Below are positions 21,984 through 34,500 of a stretch of 64,000 nucleotides of DNA, in pieces. The position numbers and the translations under genes are program-made. Every line of letters starts with the position of its first letter. Position 1 is the stretch's first letter. Below the pieces are notes generated by a model. It was not told the origin of the DNA. It saw only the letters and a list, made by a program, of their open reading frames with translations, and did no database searches. The stretch spans positions 67,813 to 131,812 of the forward strand of contig KV748197.1 of assembly GCA_001692895.1 (NCBI GenBank). Reading direction: 5' to 3'. The stretch is from Cenococcum geophilum 1.58. Lineage: Eukaryota > Ascomycota > Dothideomycetes > Gloniales > Gloniaceae.

Positions 21984-22184
21984 GTTTGTGGTATCCCTAA
22001 TTGTGCCCTATTATAACCTTTGTTTTTTCCTAATCTATTATTTCTATTTTTTTAGTGTAATTGCGACCCGGCGTAACCGATAATACTATACTATAAGTCC
22101 TAAATAACCCTAGCACAGTTATAGACAATTTTAGTACTATAGCCAGCCTTATAGACTTTAATTGCCTTATATAGATCCCTTAAA

Positions 22185-23550
22185 ATGGGCGACTATAATA
22201 TAGATAATACCCCGTTGGTGAATATATGTAAAGCACTCGCCTTCCTTTTTAATACCTCTTATACCTATATTACCTGGGCAGTTAGGAGTAGCCCAGAGTA
22301 CCCTAAAGACCTTAACGTAGTAGGAACCTTTTAGTACTTCTTTATATGTATAACTTTCCTAACTAGCGTTAAGAGCGGTCTCCAAGCCGTCTATAATAAA
22401 GGCTGAACTATAAAGTCCTAACTTAAAGAAGCTTAGTATAGAATCGACTCCCTTAAGACACTTAAACTATATATATAACAATATAAATAGTAAGCCTTTA
22501 TAAATACTTAGACCATATAAAGTCTAAGCCTTTAGATTACTATACTTACTTAGACTATTACTAATAAGAATACCGCTACTAGCTCTCCTTTTCTAACTAA
22601 GCCTTATAGAAAAAAGTGTAAAGTAAAAGATCTAACCCTATTTAATAGTAAGGGATTATTAACTAAAAAGTAAGAAAAATTTAAAATATGGGAAATAAAG
22701 ATCTAAGGCGTTTTCTAGAGGGATATAAAGTGCTTTAAGACCCTAATAGATAAAGTCCTCTATATATTAGACATGCTAATAGATAAGGCTTATAACTATG
22801 TTAAGTATGGCCTTAATATACTACGTATATACCTAAATAACTTAAGTAAATGGACCTTCTCTAACTAAGAGTTTATATTCGTGTATATGAGGAAGCACTA
22901 TAAGACTATAGATATAACCTAAGTAGCTAAAAATAAGCTGGATACCTTAAGCTAAGGCAAGTATAACTACTGGTTTTGGAAAGTAGAGCTTAATAAGTTA
23001 ATAATTAAAGTAAATAAGACTAAGGAATAAAAAGTAGATCTACTTAAGAAGAATATTTCCTCTAAGATAAAGGACCTAGCCTTTACCCTTAGCTGTAAGA
23101 TCGGCGATACTAACTACAAAGGCTAGAGCGAGTAGATGAATGTATTCGCTTATAACCTATAGAACTATACCTACTATACTAAGCTAAATACCGCTAAGCT
23201 AAGTACCGCTAGCGGCTACCGACCTATATTACTATGGAATAACCTAATAGACCTTAACGCCGTTAAGTTTGGCAGCGGTAGTAATAGTCTTCCTAATAAT
23301 ATTTAAAGATATTATATAGATAACAGACTTTATATAGCGTGTAGTTAACCTAGCTACTAGAAAGATGCTTATAACCCCTAAAAGAACCTAAACCCCCTTT
23401 TAGCCGTAGCGGATTCTTTAATAGAGGGGATAGTAATTAAGGCGGTAACTATAGATAAGGACGTGGGTTTAGATATAGAGACCTACCCCTACGATTTCCT
23501 TCCCCAATATAGCCTTAGCTAATAGTCCCGTATATAAATTATAGATAAGT
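22185..23550 (+). pseudogene. gag of gypsy element A, degenerate
   Basis: From an ATG at 22185 (MGDYNIDNTPLVNICKALAF) the frame can be followed through TAA/TAG codons at Gln and Trp positions. Segments such as VAKNKLDTLS*GKYNYWFWK match the gag of element C (VAKNKLNYFPQGERNYQS), a capsid region typical of fungal gypsy elements. No intact protein remains. The 3' limit is approximate. Confidence 0.65.
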
Positions 23551-24965
23551 GCTCTATGCTACTACCAATTATAAGACCGGCTATATTATTGGTAAAGTAC
23601 CCTCTAGTATATATACACCGTTAGAGACTAACACGTTAGGATATATTAGCTAAGACTATAGCCATTAGCTAAGCCCTATAATTTAGCTATTAAAAGGCTA
23701 ACCCTTAGACTAAGTTGCCTTTAAGGGTTAAAACTATACAGGGAGGAGGATAAAAGGATTAGATCTATGCTACTAGATTAGTTAAACCTTATTTTAAGCT
23801 AGCTACTACTTAACCTTAGAACAGTAAATAGCGATAGGAATACTATTCTTATTTAGACCCACCTCTCCTTACTATATAACCTACTCCTATAAGTTCTTAT
23901 CAAAATAGTAAGCCTTATTAATACTAGTAGTATAGCACTAGCGTTTATAGATAAAGACTCGCTTATAAAAAAGCATAATATTATAATAAAAAGACTTTTA
24001 GTCCTAAAACCACTCCACCTTGCTAATAGACTCCTATCTAGGTTTATTACCTACTACTTTATAATAATAATAATAATAATTAGCCACTATATAGAATCTA
24101 TGCTCTTCTACGTTATAAAGTTATTACCCTCTATACTAATAATTTTGGGAATACCCTAGCTTAAAAAGCATAACCTAAGGGCAGACTTCCCCGCCCTAGA
24201 GCTTAAGTTTAACTCTAATTACTATGCCTATAACTGTCTTCTATAGTATATTCCTAACTATAACTAAGTAGCACTATACGGACATATTGCACGGCTAATG
24301 CTTAAATACCGTTAGCTAATAGTAAAAGAGGTGCCTAATACTAGTAAGCTAATATACGCAGTAAACTAAGTAGAGATTTTAGAAGACTAGACCACTGCCC
24401 TATCCCCTAAAAAATAAATACCGCTAAAACTATAAGTCCCCCGTATATACCCGCTTAACCTAGGTTAGCTAATAAGATACTTAACCCTAAGTTATTTACT
24501 ATACGTATATACGACCGCATATATAATAGCTAAGGGTGTTATAACTAAGACCGAAACTAGAGTAATTAAGACCTCCCCCTTATAACGCCTAACCTATTAC
24601 GGCTTATATAAATGCCTTTAAACTAAAGCTTGTAGAATACTATATTATAAAGATACTAAGCTAAGGAGAAGAGGAGAGGTATATATAGGAGGTAGAGGCG
24701 TAATATATACGCGTTATAACGCTAAGTCCCTAGCCGAACCCCTAACTAGGCTCCCTGTCTAGGTTACGCGTTACGGTGCCGTAATATTACCCCCCCCCTT
24801 TAAAAGAAAGCCTACCTTTAGGCTTTATTAGAAACGAAGTAGAACTAGAGAAAAGAAGATATAAGTGCGTTTAGACTAAGTATACGGCGACCGTAGGTCA
24901 CGTAGAAGCGCTAGAGTAAAAAGGGTAGCCGCTAAAACTCTTAGCAAGGATCTGGCTAATTAGAG

Positions 24966-24988
24966 AACTTTAACCAGCAGTTAAAGTT
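24966..24988 (-). repeat. Single AACTTTAACC-N3-type palindrome in the deleted gypsy
   Basis: The 23-bp inverted repeat AACTTTAACC.GC.GTTAAAGTT is the same palindrome found in elements A, C and G near their 3' LTRs. Here the second hairpin is absent. Confidence 0.7.
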
Positions 24989-25049
24989 CCTAGATATCTA
25001 AAGGCCTTACGTAATACGCAAATCTAGGTGGCTGTATATTATAGTAGGC

Positions 25050-25911
25050 TTCGTTCCCTAGGCCTTAGGGCGTTCTTATCTCTATACTCTTCCGGTAACT
25101 TATTATCTTTATTATATTAATATTCCATCTACTTATCTAGGTACTTTAGGGGTCTAGGTAAGTTAGGGTATTAATTATAAAACTCTTTAAGCTTTTAGGG
25201 GTAGCCTATAAAGTTCTAAGCGGGGTACTAGGTTAGGTCTGGGTTAAAGCCCTTCTATTAGATACGGTATTTTAGCGCTCCTTATACTAGCTTATATACT
25301 AGTATTTCCTTAACTTCCTATTTATTATCGCCACTAACTTAAATTAGTAGGGGAGGCTTATTCTTCTACCCGGGTAATAGGTTACTTATAGCTTTCCGTA
25401 ACTTATCTAGCGAGAAAATAGGGTGAACTCTAATTAAATCCGGAAGCTTTACCTTATATAAGTTACCTACCTTCTCTAAAACCTCGTATAGTCCTACTAT
25501 CTAGTAGTCTAGCTTACGGCTAGGCCGCTTAGTCCTCTAATTCTTAAAGGTAGAGTTTATCCCGTTAGACAGTAGTAGGGGGTTAGGGAGCTTAACGGAC
25601 TTTAATTACTTCGTTATTATATCTATACTCCTTGGTATATCGCACTTGGTAGAGTAAATAGGTCGGCTAGGGCTTTAAGAAGGGGAAGCTGGGCTATTTT
25701 ATAGGGCCGTAAGACTTTTTAGGATTTCTTATAGAGTCTCTTATATATTCCTTACCTTTAGATAATCGGCTTCCTAGTTAGCTACAAGGGCACGAATCTG
25801 CTCGCGTATATCTATAACGTTATTATTGTCTTTAATTTCTAATCCTAATTAGATCTTAGGTTCCTTTTGGGTAGAGGTAGCTCTCTTAGATAAGCTAGCT
25901 TTAGGTACCAT
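25050..25911 (-). pseudogene. gag N-terminus fused to integrase C-terminus/chromodomain (deletion product)
   Basis: A minus-strand ATG at 25911-25909 starts MVPKASLSKRATSTQKEPK, a gag-type N-terminus. Further on the frame reads KRPSRKLDY*IVGLYEVLEK and HPIFSLDKLRKA, the GPF/Y-like region of gypsy integrase (normally GPYEVLEKVG, VHPVFHPDKLR). It then reads VYKLV*GALKYRI**KGFNP and WYP-type residues of a chromodomain. The junction between the two halves is the deletion point, and stops fit mutated Gln/Trp codons. The distal end near 25050 is approximate. Confidence 0.65.
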
Positions 25912-28900
25912 TATTAGCTTTCTAGGGTTCGTTAGTATTATATACTTCGGGTTTAATTTTAGGGGTATAGGTCTAGTCCTATCTAGCTTATAAGGTAGAA
26001 TATTATCTAGGCCTTCCCAGGCAATATAGAGTTGTTTTAGTGTCTAAGTATAGCGCGTCGACGCGTTATTGCAGACGAAGTTTCTTTTAGGGTGGGATAT
26101 TATTAAGGCCTTCCCAGGCAATGTAGGGTAAGCTTAGTATAATATTACGGCTTGTATAAATGCCTCTGAACTAAAGCTTATAGAATACTATATTACAAAG
26201 ATACTAAGCTAAGGAGGAGAGGAGAGGTATATATAGGAGGTAGAGGCGTAATATATACGCGTTATAACGCTAAGTCCCTAGCCGAACCCCTAACTAGGCT
26301 CCCTATCTAGGTTACGTATTATGGTGCCGTAATATAACCTTATACCTATCTCCCGCGCGTACTATATAGGGCCGCCGCCTTATCTCCGCCCCCCTAGGCC
26401 GACTAAGCTGTATTAGCTTAGCTATAGCACTAGAGAACCAAATACGTCTTAACCTGGATAATATTAGATGCACTTATGCTGTTAATTTTACCTAGTTTTA
26501 TAAATAAAAAGACGTAAAGGTAATAAGGATCTATATAGTGGAGCTAGTAGAACTGGTTAAATAAAAAGAGTATTAATAGCTGCTTAAGGAGCTGCCTATA
26601 GGCCTAATAGAAGTACCGAACCTATTAGAAAGGTCTTTCTACTAGCTAGTAGAAGGTAACTATATAATAGACAAAGCCCGCAAAGTACTACCCCCTTATT
26701 TTTATAACTTCCTTAAGATAAACCTAAAAATAAAGTCTAAGTTTCTACGCTAAAAGATAGTTAATACTAATATTAAGAAATTTTTGAAAGGTAAACCAGA
26801 ATTAACCTATAAAGATATTTTATAACGCTTACTAAAAGAGTTTCGCGAATATATTAAACACTTTTTCCTTAAGAACGTAGATAAACTGCCCCCTTACCAA
26901 CCATGGGACTATAAAATTAAGATTATACCTGGAAAGTAGGCCCTATATTATAAAAATAGACTACTTTTACTTACTAATCTTAGTTATATAAAGAAGTGGA
27001 TTAATAAGATGCTAGATAAGGGTTTTATTTACAAATTAACCTTACTAGCCGCCGTACTACTCCTCCTTGCTGTAAAACCTGGTAGTGGTATATAAATCTA
27101 CTATAACTACTAAGGCTTAAACATAGTTACTATTAAGAATTGGTATCTATTACTATTAGTCTATAAGATACTTAACGTACTCTATAGTGCTAAGTACTTT
27201 ACTAAGCTTAATATAATTGCTGTATTTAACTAGATCTGGATTATAAAAGGCTATAAGTAGCTTATAGCATTTATTACCTAGTTTAGGCTCTATAAAATGT
27301 TAGTTATACTATTTAGTCTCTATAAAGCACCCGCTATATTTTATATAACGCCCTTAATGACTACTATACTGCGTATTTTAATAATATTCTTATTTTCTTA
27401 AAAACACGCGCTAAGCACATAAAATATATAAATAAAATTATCTAGAGACTTAGTAATGCTAGACTCCAGATTAATATTAATAAGTTTAAGTTTTATGCTA
27501 CCAAAATAAAATACTTTAGCTTAATTATCTTAACTAACGGTATAACTATAGACCCTAAGAAGGTGCAGGCCTTATAGAAATGGAAGGACCCGATATTAGT
27601 TAAGAAACTATAGTAATTTCTTAGCTTTACGAACTTCTACTAATAATTTATCTAAGGCTACTCTAAGGTAATTAAGCCTATAACTAGGCTACTAAAGAAG
27701 AGTATTAGCTGGTTATAGGGCCCTAACTAAATATAGGCGTTCTAGACCCTAAAAACAGCGTTTACTACAGCACTAGTCCTAGCGTATTATAACTATATAA
27801 AGAAGACTATAGTAAAGACAGACGCCTTAAACTAGGCTTTAGGTAAAGTGCTCTATTAAGCTAACAAAAGTAATAAGTTTAAGCTAGTTATATTCTTCTC
27901 TGCTAAGTACTTAGCCTCTAAATGCAACTATAAAATATATAATAAGGAGCTCCTAGCAATTATTAAGGCACTAAAAAAAATAGCGCCCTAAACTGCAAGG
28001 AACTAAGTAGCTGTTTAAAATTATTACGGACTATAAGAACCTCTAGACCTTTATAATAATAAAACAATTAAACTAGCGCTAAGTCTACTAGGCTAAGTTC
28101 CTTTCCTAATTTAACTTTATTATTACCTATAGGCCTAGCACTAAAGCTATAATCCTAGACGCTCTTAGCCGCCTCTTAGGCGTTATACCTACTAATACTA
28201 ATAATAAACGTTTATAACACCGAGACCGTATTATCTTATTACTGAAGAAAGTTAATCCTACTATCCTAGAAGAGCTACTAAGCGAATCCTAAGACTAGAG
28301 TATTAAAGACTTTATTATAGTAATGGACCTAAAGCCTAAGAAAAAACCCCTTAAGGAGCTTATTAAGAATGCCTATATAGAGAATAAACTTACTAGGAAT
28401 ATATTAGCTACGCTACGCAAATAGGAAGACTATAAAGTACGCCGTTGGCCTAAGCAGATTAGGAAGCTGCTCCGCTATAATAAATCTAAATATTTAATTA
28501 TTAACGGCCTAATCTACTATAGGAATTAAGTATTTATCCCTAATTTACCTAAACTTTAACTAGAAGTTATATACCGCATGTATAGTTTAGGCCCTATAGG
28601 TTACCTAGGCCGCGTTAAAATACTAAACCTCCTTAATTAAATATATTAGTGGCTAGGTATTTTACAGTTTACGGCTACCTTTATAAGAGACTGCGCTCTT
28701 TACTTCCGTATAAGGACCCTACGCTTAGTACCGCCCGGTTTCCTAAAACTACTAAAACTACCAGTCCGCCTGTAAACTAATATCTCTATTAACTACGTTA
28801 TTAACCTACCTAAGTGCCTTTATAACGGCAAAACATATAAATATATCTTTATTGTTATTAACCGCCTAATAAAAATAAGACTCTTTATTCCTATTACTAG

Positions 28901-29993
28901 CCTAAATACTAAAGAGCTTATTAAAGCATTAATTTATACTATCTATAAGTTACACAGCGCTCTAAATACCATTATTTCTAATAGAGGCTCTTTATTTATT
29001 TCTAACTTCTAGCGTCGCCTAAACTAGCGCTTAAAGGTAACCCTAAGCCCTAGCTCCGCATAGCACCCTAAAATAAATAGTTAAACTAAGATTGTTAATA
29101 TAGTAATAAATAAGTACCTACGTACCTTTATAAGCTTCACCTAAGACAACTAGGTAGATTGGCTCCCCCTTACTAAGTTTGCTATAAATAACTAGGTTAA
29201 TAAGACTACGGGAATCTTACCGTTCTTTATTAACTATAGCTATAACCTACGTCTAGGCATTAAACCAGTAGGCCCCTAGCTATTAGCCCTATTTATATAT
29301 ATAAAGAAGGAGTACCTATAAGCTAATACTATTACTAACCGCTTTAAGCACATCTTAACATAGCTTAAAGCCCTAGCTTATATCTCCTAGCGACGCTATA
29401 AAAATAACGCTAATAAAAAACGAGATAAAGGTATAATATTTAAAAAGGATAATATAGTTATAGTTAGCCTTAAAAATATAAAGACTAACCGGCCTAAAAG
29501 GAAGTAGGATAATAACTAGAATAGACCCTAGCCCATTCTAACTGCCTATAAAGAAGCAGTTATAGTTAACCTCCTAAACTATATCCGTATTAATAAGTCT
29601 TTCTATGCTTTAAAAGTCTACCTCTAGTTCCCTAAAGAGATCTCCGGTTAAGCATATATTAATAAAGAGGAACGCCGTAATATTATAGGCAAAATAGCTA
29701 AAAGGGATAACAACGGTAATATTACGGATAAGTAAGAATTTAAAAAAATTCTTAATATATATAATAAATAAATAGACGAGCACGGCTTAACATATTATAT
29801 TAAGTGGAAGTATTATAATAAGAAAACCTAGGAACCCAAAAAATCCCTAAAAGGGTATAAGCGCGTACTACTAAAGTTTTATAAATAATACCCTAAAAAG
29901 CTAGGACCCCTAGACTAGGTATAAAATAAGGGAGAGTTACGCTAAAACCATAGCCAACCACAAAGATAATTTATAGTGGTTAAGATCTTATAA

Positions 29994-30130
29994 AACTTCA
30001 ACCGCCAGTTAAAGTTATTTAATTAGTTAGTTTTTCTACTAAGAAGCGCTATATAGTAGCGGTATAGAGTTCTGCCGACTTTATTTATTAAACTAACTAA
30101 TTAGGATTTTCTATACCTAGTATAGAAAAT
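29994..30130 (+). repeat. Two-hairpin module of gypsy element A upstream of the 3' LTR
   Basis: Hairpin 1 at 29994-30016 is a variant of AACTTTAACC/GGTTAAAGTT. A longer-range stem TTAATTAGTTAG (about 30020) pairs with CTAACTAATTA (about 30093-30103). Hairpin 2 at 30106-30130 has arms ATTTTCTATAC/GTATAGAAAAT. The same order occurs in element C and in copia element G. Confidence 0.75.
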
Positions 30131-30229
30131 TACTATTAGCTTGGTTAAGAGCGGTAAGTAGAAGTAATATCTTTGTAGTAAAAATAAGTTATTTAGTTTA
30201 AGGACTAAACCTTCTAGGGAGGGGAGTAC

Positions 30230-30425
30230 TATTATAGCACTAACCTAACGCATACTGTTTTATACTGTCTTATACTATCTTATACTGTTTTCTACTATTA
30301 GCTAGCCTACCACTAGCGCCTTAGCGGCTGGCCCTACTATTTATATATAATACCCCCTTTCACCTTCTTCTCCTCTTTATACTATAACGTAGTTATTTAG
30401 TCTACTTTATTACAGTATTATGACA
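30230..30425 (+). repeat. 3' LTR of gypsy element A
   Basis: Same 196 bp as 21788-21983. It starts TATTATAGCAC, a C-to-T and G-to-A version of TGTCACGGCAC, and ends TATGACA. Confidence 0.87.
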
Positions 30426-30430
30426 TATAC

Positions 30431-31044
30431 TTATTATAAAGTCATTAAACTATTTAATATATATCGCGAGGCTTCTTTAAGGTGGCTATAACGTTATAAT
30501 AATTGCTTTTAGCTTACTTAAGACTTAAAGCCTCTATTAGACCCTTATTTTTAACCTATAAAACCTTAAGGCCCTTACGCGGATTCTATAGATAAATGCT
30601 AGGCTATGTAGTAGAAGCATATAAAAAAGGCTATAAAGGAAGTCTTTAATACCTATATTAACGAGCTTACTAATAAAAAAGATAGGGATCCTATTAAGGA
30701 ATATGGTAGAAGGTTTTTTATAAGCTAGGTAGTATAACGGGACTAGCTTAGTTATAGTAGAAATGTCTTAGTAAAACACTTAATAGATAAAACCTAATAC
30801 TTTAACCGAATTCTACTAAATTAATTAAATTCTACTAAAGTCTATTAAAGACTGTATATATATATTAATCGCCAAGACCCCTAACTATTTAATTATAATG
30901 TTCCTATGTTATTTCTTTCTTTTCTTTATATAACGTCTTATTTTTTATAAGAACTATATTCCTAAATTTAGATAGAATTTATATTATTTCATTAAATCTA
31001 CCCTAAAGTCTCTTCGCATTCTTATAGGTAGTAATTTAAAGAAG
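30431..31044 (+). pseudogene. Unclassified degenerate reading frame between gypsy elements A and B
   Basis: If TAA/TAG codons are read as mutated Gln, a continuous plus-strand frame can be followed at about 30630-30960, including EVFNTYINELTNKKDRDPIK and RNVLVKHLIDKT. I do not recognise the family. The last ~20 bp before element B resemble the region just after ORF1 in the LINE-type retroposon at 11524-13605, and that similarity continues after element B at 39983. At least the right edge therefore belongs to a LINE remnant that B entered. Confidence 0.35.
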
Positions 31045-31049
31045 GTAAC

Positions 31050-31264
31050 TGTAAGGGATATTATTGCGGACACCTTAGGTTGCCCTTAGGACAACCCCCG
31101 GACGCCCCTTAGATGGTCGCCAGTTACGTGCTAAAGGCACGTGCCCGTAGTATATAGTCTCCACAATCCCAGAGGCCTTACCTTCTTAAGGATTTATCTC
31201 TCTTACTAATCTATCCTGTTCCAATCGTGTCCTTATAGCCCCCTATCTATAAGATCCCCTTACA
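31050..31264 (+). repeat. 5' LTR of gypsy element B
   Basis: 215 bp, TG...CA ends intact, little RIP. Related LTR copies form the inverted pair at 40181-47694. Confidence 0.9.
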
Positions 31265-31559
31265 TTTAAATCCTTCCTACTCTTTTTTAGAAGGGTAGTC
31301 GGCTTTAAGGACCAGATTGTTTATTTATATTCTTATTTATAACCACTATCCTCCCTTAAAATCTCGTGACAACCTAAATAGAAACTCCACGGATACCTTA
31401 TGGAAAGCCGTCGCGTAAAGGCAGAAAGGTCCCTCCGATAGCGAGAGATTGCGATAATATAACCCTTTAGGTAAGACGGCTGAACGAGCCCTAATACCTA
31501 GATACTCTAGGAGCTCGAAGACTCTTGTATACCTATAGTTACTGCTAAAGAAAACGCAG

Positions 31560-34500
31560 ACACCCTCTATAATGGTTATAACGCTACCAAAAAGCAACTG
31601 GAACCCCTCTGGCCCCACCTAAGCTAATTAGAAGATTAAGCGCTAGAGGTAACTCTAAGATCTTCCCTTAAGCTAGAAATGCTAGAGGAATATACTAACG
31701 CGTCTAACTAGAGAACTAACTGGAACCCTCCCAGAAGACCACCGGCCTATAATTAGCATAGTAGTAGTATATAGACTGCTTATAAGCTAAGCGGGCCTAC
31801 CCCTTTAGGTAATCTAAGCTAATTACTAACTTAAGACCCGAGCCTCGTTGGGAAGCCTATACTAGCTACTAGTACCAACACTACCTCTATAGTAGGAGCC
31901 TCCCTAAGCCTAAGTTTAGAAGGTTAAGAGCCCTATACCAATCTCCTTTAAGATAGATATTAGGAAGCTATTGCAAGGCTCTTAAAAGCTATACAGGAGG
32001 AAGCCACTAATAAACATATTAGAACCCTTTAAGGGTAAATCTAAATCTAGTAGGGCCTAATCTAAGCTAAGTAAATTCTTTTATAACCTAGTTAAGGCTA
32101 AGGGCTTTCTAAGAGCTACCTAGTATCTACCTAAGGAGGTATAGAAGACTTAGAGAGTTATCTACGCTATAAACGGAAAAAGGATATAGACTAACTAGCT
32201 AAGGCCTCTAGTAGTCTAGAACTCCGCCATAGACCTAACGCCTAATAGTTAGATAATTAGGTTCGTAAGGTAGATAACTTCTTTAAAATGCTAATAATAC
32301 AAGATAATACTAAAGAGCGTATACGCTAGATTATTAGTAAGATTAAAGACCAATCGCTAAACCAGATCGCACTTAATTAGCTTAATAAAGAGTAAATTAC
32401 TATATGGCTATAGCTGCAAACATTTCTAAAGAAATGGACTTAAGATCTATATATCGTATAATACGATAATATAGAGCTATTCTAGAATAGGACACAGCTA
32501 GACCGCCACAACTTTTGCCAGTTTATAAACTTTATAGAAACTTATACTTAGTAGATAAATCTAGAGCCCTTTAAAAATAAGGACGGTAGCATCTATAAGA
32601 AGGAGAAGATTGGGTTTATCTGGGCTAGAATTAAGCTAGTAATTCGTAACGAAATAAAGCGCATAGGAGCCCTATTGCGGATTACTATATATACGGATTT
32701 TGAACGAGCAGTTCTAAATATTAAAGATATAGTAAGGAACTAGACCTCTTTTAGTAGGAAGCCAAGGGGTTACTAGAAGCGTAGGTACTCTAGTAGTAAT
32801 ATAGGGTAAACCCAACCTTTAAAGAAGCCGTTCTTAAAGAGAACTTTAAAAGGGTTAAAGTTAGGAACCTTAAATAACAGGAAAGACTTTTAGGGTTAAC
32901 CCAATACTCGTCCGGCACCTTTATAGAAATACTTTAAAAAGTTAAAAGAAAACTCCGGAGGTAAATTCTATTGGAAAAATAAATAGGGCAATAACCGCAC
33001 TAACAATCTAAAAAAAAAAAGCCTTAGTTGTAGACCTCTTCTAGCTGCAACTAGGGCAAGATACGGAAGGAAAGACTCTCCGTATTACTGTTAAGCTAAA
33101 AATAACACTCCTTATAGGTAAGGTATAATAGTTCTAAGCACTATATAACAGCGGCGCTAAAATTAATCTTATATGATATAATTTGGTAAAAGAGTATAAA
33201 CTTGTCCTATTATAAAGGTAGTAGAAACCTATTATAGGCTTCCTAGATAAGTATTAGATTAAACTACATAGTGCCTATAAGCTTATAGTGTTAGTAGCTA
33301 ACATATATAACCGTACTAAGGTAGTCGGCCCGTAACCCTTCTAGGTGGCTAACTTCGTAGGTTATAACCTTATCCTTAAATACCCTTAGCTAGTAAAAGT
33401 AAATCCTAAGATACGCTTTAAGACTGGAGCCTTTAAATAGTGGAACGATAAAGATTTAGAAGGGTGTATATTACTAATAAGCCTAAAGGATATCCTAAAG
33501 AATATAGCCCTAGGTAAAATAGTATACGCTCTATACCTAAAGGAGTATTAAATCTAACCCCTATTTAATAGTAAGATAGGTATAGAGCCTAATATAGGTA
33601 ATAACCCCTCTATAACGGAGACCCTATAGGGAACTACTGGATAGGCCGCGGAGATATTATAGGGAGGCGGTAATCTTAAGGATTTTATAAGATACTTTAA
33701 CCGCTATGGGTTACTCTAGCTTAAGCAATATACGGAGAGTATACTATAGTACCTTAAACGCTACGTTAAGGAGTTCCCTACCCTTTATTGGCTATTATAT
33801 AAAACGGTTTAATATATAGTGGCAACTATATATAAGCAACCACTATAGCGCATAACACTGCCTATAAGTATCCTAAGGGAGCTCTAGGACCTATCTAATA
33901 ATAACGCGGAGGATAAACGCGACCCTAATTTATTAAATATTCTAGTAGGCCTAAGGGACTTACTAAGGGTATTTTTGGGTAGGAGAGCTAAAGTCCTACT
34001 ATAGAACTCGGAGTATAATTATATAATTAATCTAAAAGAAGGTAAATAACCGCCGAACCTTTTTATTTATAACCTCTCGCGTAAAGAGCTTAAGATCCTA
34101 CGGGAGTACCTTAATGGGTTACTAGAAAAGGGGTAGATCCAGCCTAGTAAGTCGCCGTTAGGTATACTAATCCTCTTTATTCTAAAACTAGATAGAACTA
34201 TAAGGCTATATATAGACTATCGCGGTCTTAATAANNTNATAATTAAGAACCGTTACCNACTACTACTAGTTAGTNAAATGCTNGATTAACTATCTAGGGC
34301 GAAGATCTTTATAAAGCTGGATCTATAAGACGCCTATTATAGGCTCCGTATTAAAGAAGGGGATAAGTAGAAGACCGCTTTTAAGACCTAATACGGCTAC
34401 TTTAAGTATCTAGTAATACCTTTCGGGCTAGCCAATGCGCCTATAACATTCCAATTATATATTTATAGAGCCTTAAGGGGACTAGTCGACCGCATATATG

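Larger units (their letters stand above)
24595..26334 (-). mobile_element. Internally deleted gypsy derivative inside element A
   Basis: 1740 bp with 192-bp LTRs (24595-24786, 26143-26334; TATTACGGCTT...GCCGTAATA) and an exact 5-bp duplication TAACC (24590-24594, 26335-26339). On the minus strand the 1.36-kb interior joins a gag-like start directly to the integrase C-terminus and chromodomain, so protease, reverse transcriptase and RNase H are missing. It could only move using enzymes supplied in trans. It carries one copy of the AACTTTAACC palindrome at 24966-24988, near its own 3' LTR. Confidence 0.87.
23880..29940 (+). pseudogene. pol of gypsy element A (protease to integrase), degenerate and interrupted
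   Basis: The reverse transcriptase catalytic motif appears as AYFNNILIF at 27374-27398 (normally AYFDDILIF). RNase H follows at about 27780-27990, and integrase spans about 28560-29650. Before 24595 lies the protease/linker region. The frame is cut by the nested element at 24595-26334. Many TAA/TAG stops. Confidence 0.7.
21788..30425 (+). mobile_element. Ty3/gypsy LTR retrotransposon A
   Basis: LTRs of 196 bp at 21788-21983 and 30230-30425 (TGTCACGGCAC...GTAACA). Flanks are TATAT and TATAC, a duplication with one RIP-type transition. Without the nested element at 24595-26334 it is about 6.89 kb, close to the related element C (6.97 kb). Order is gag, protease, reverse transcriptase, RNase H, integrase on the plus strand. 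A two-hairpin module (29994-30130) and a GGGAGGGGAGTAC polypurine tract precede the 3' LTR. Strong RIP degradation. Confidence 0.88.
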
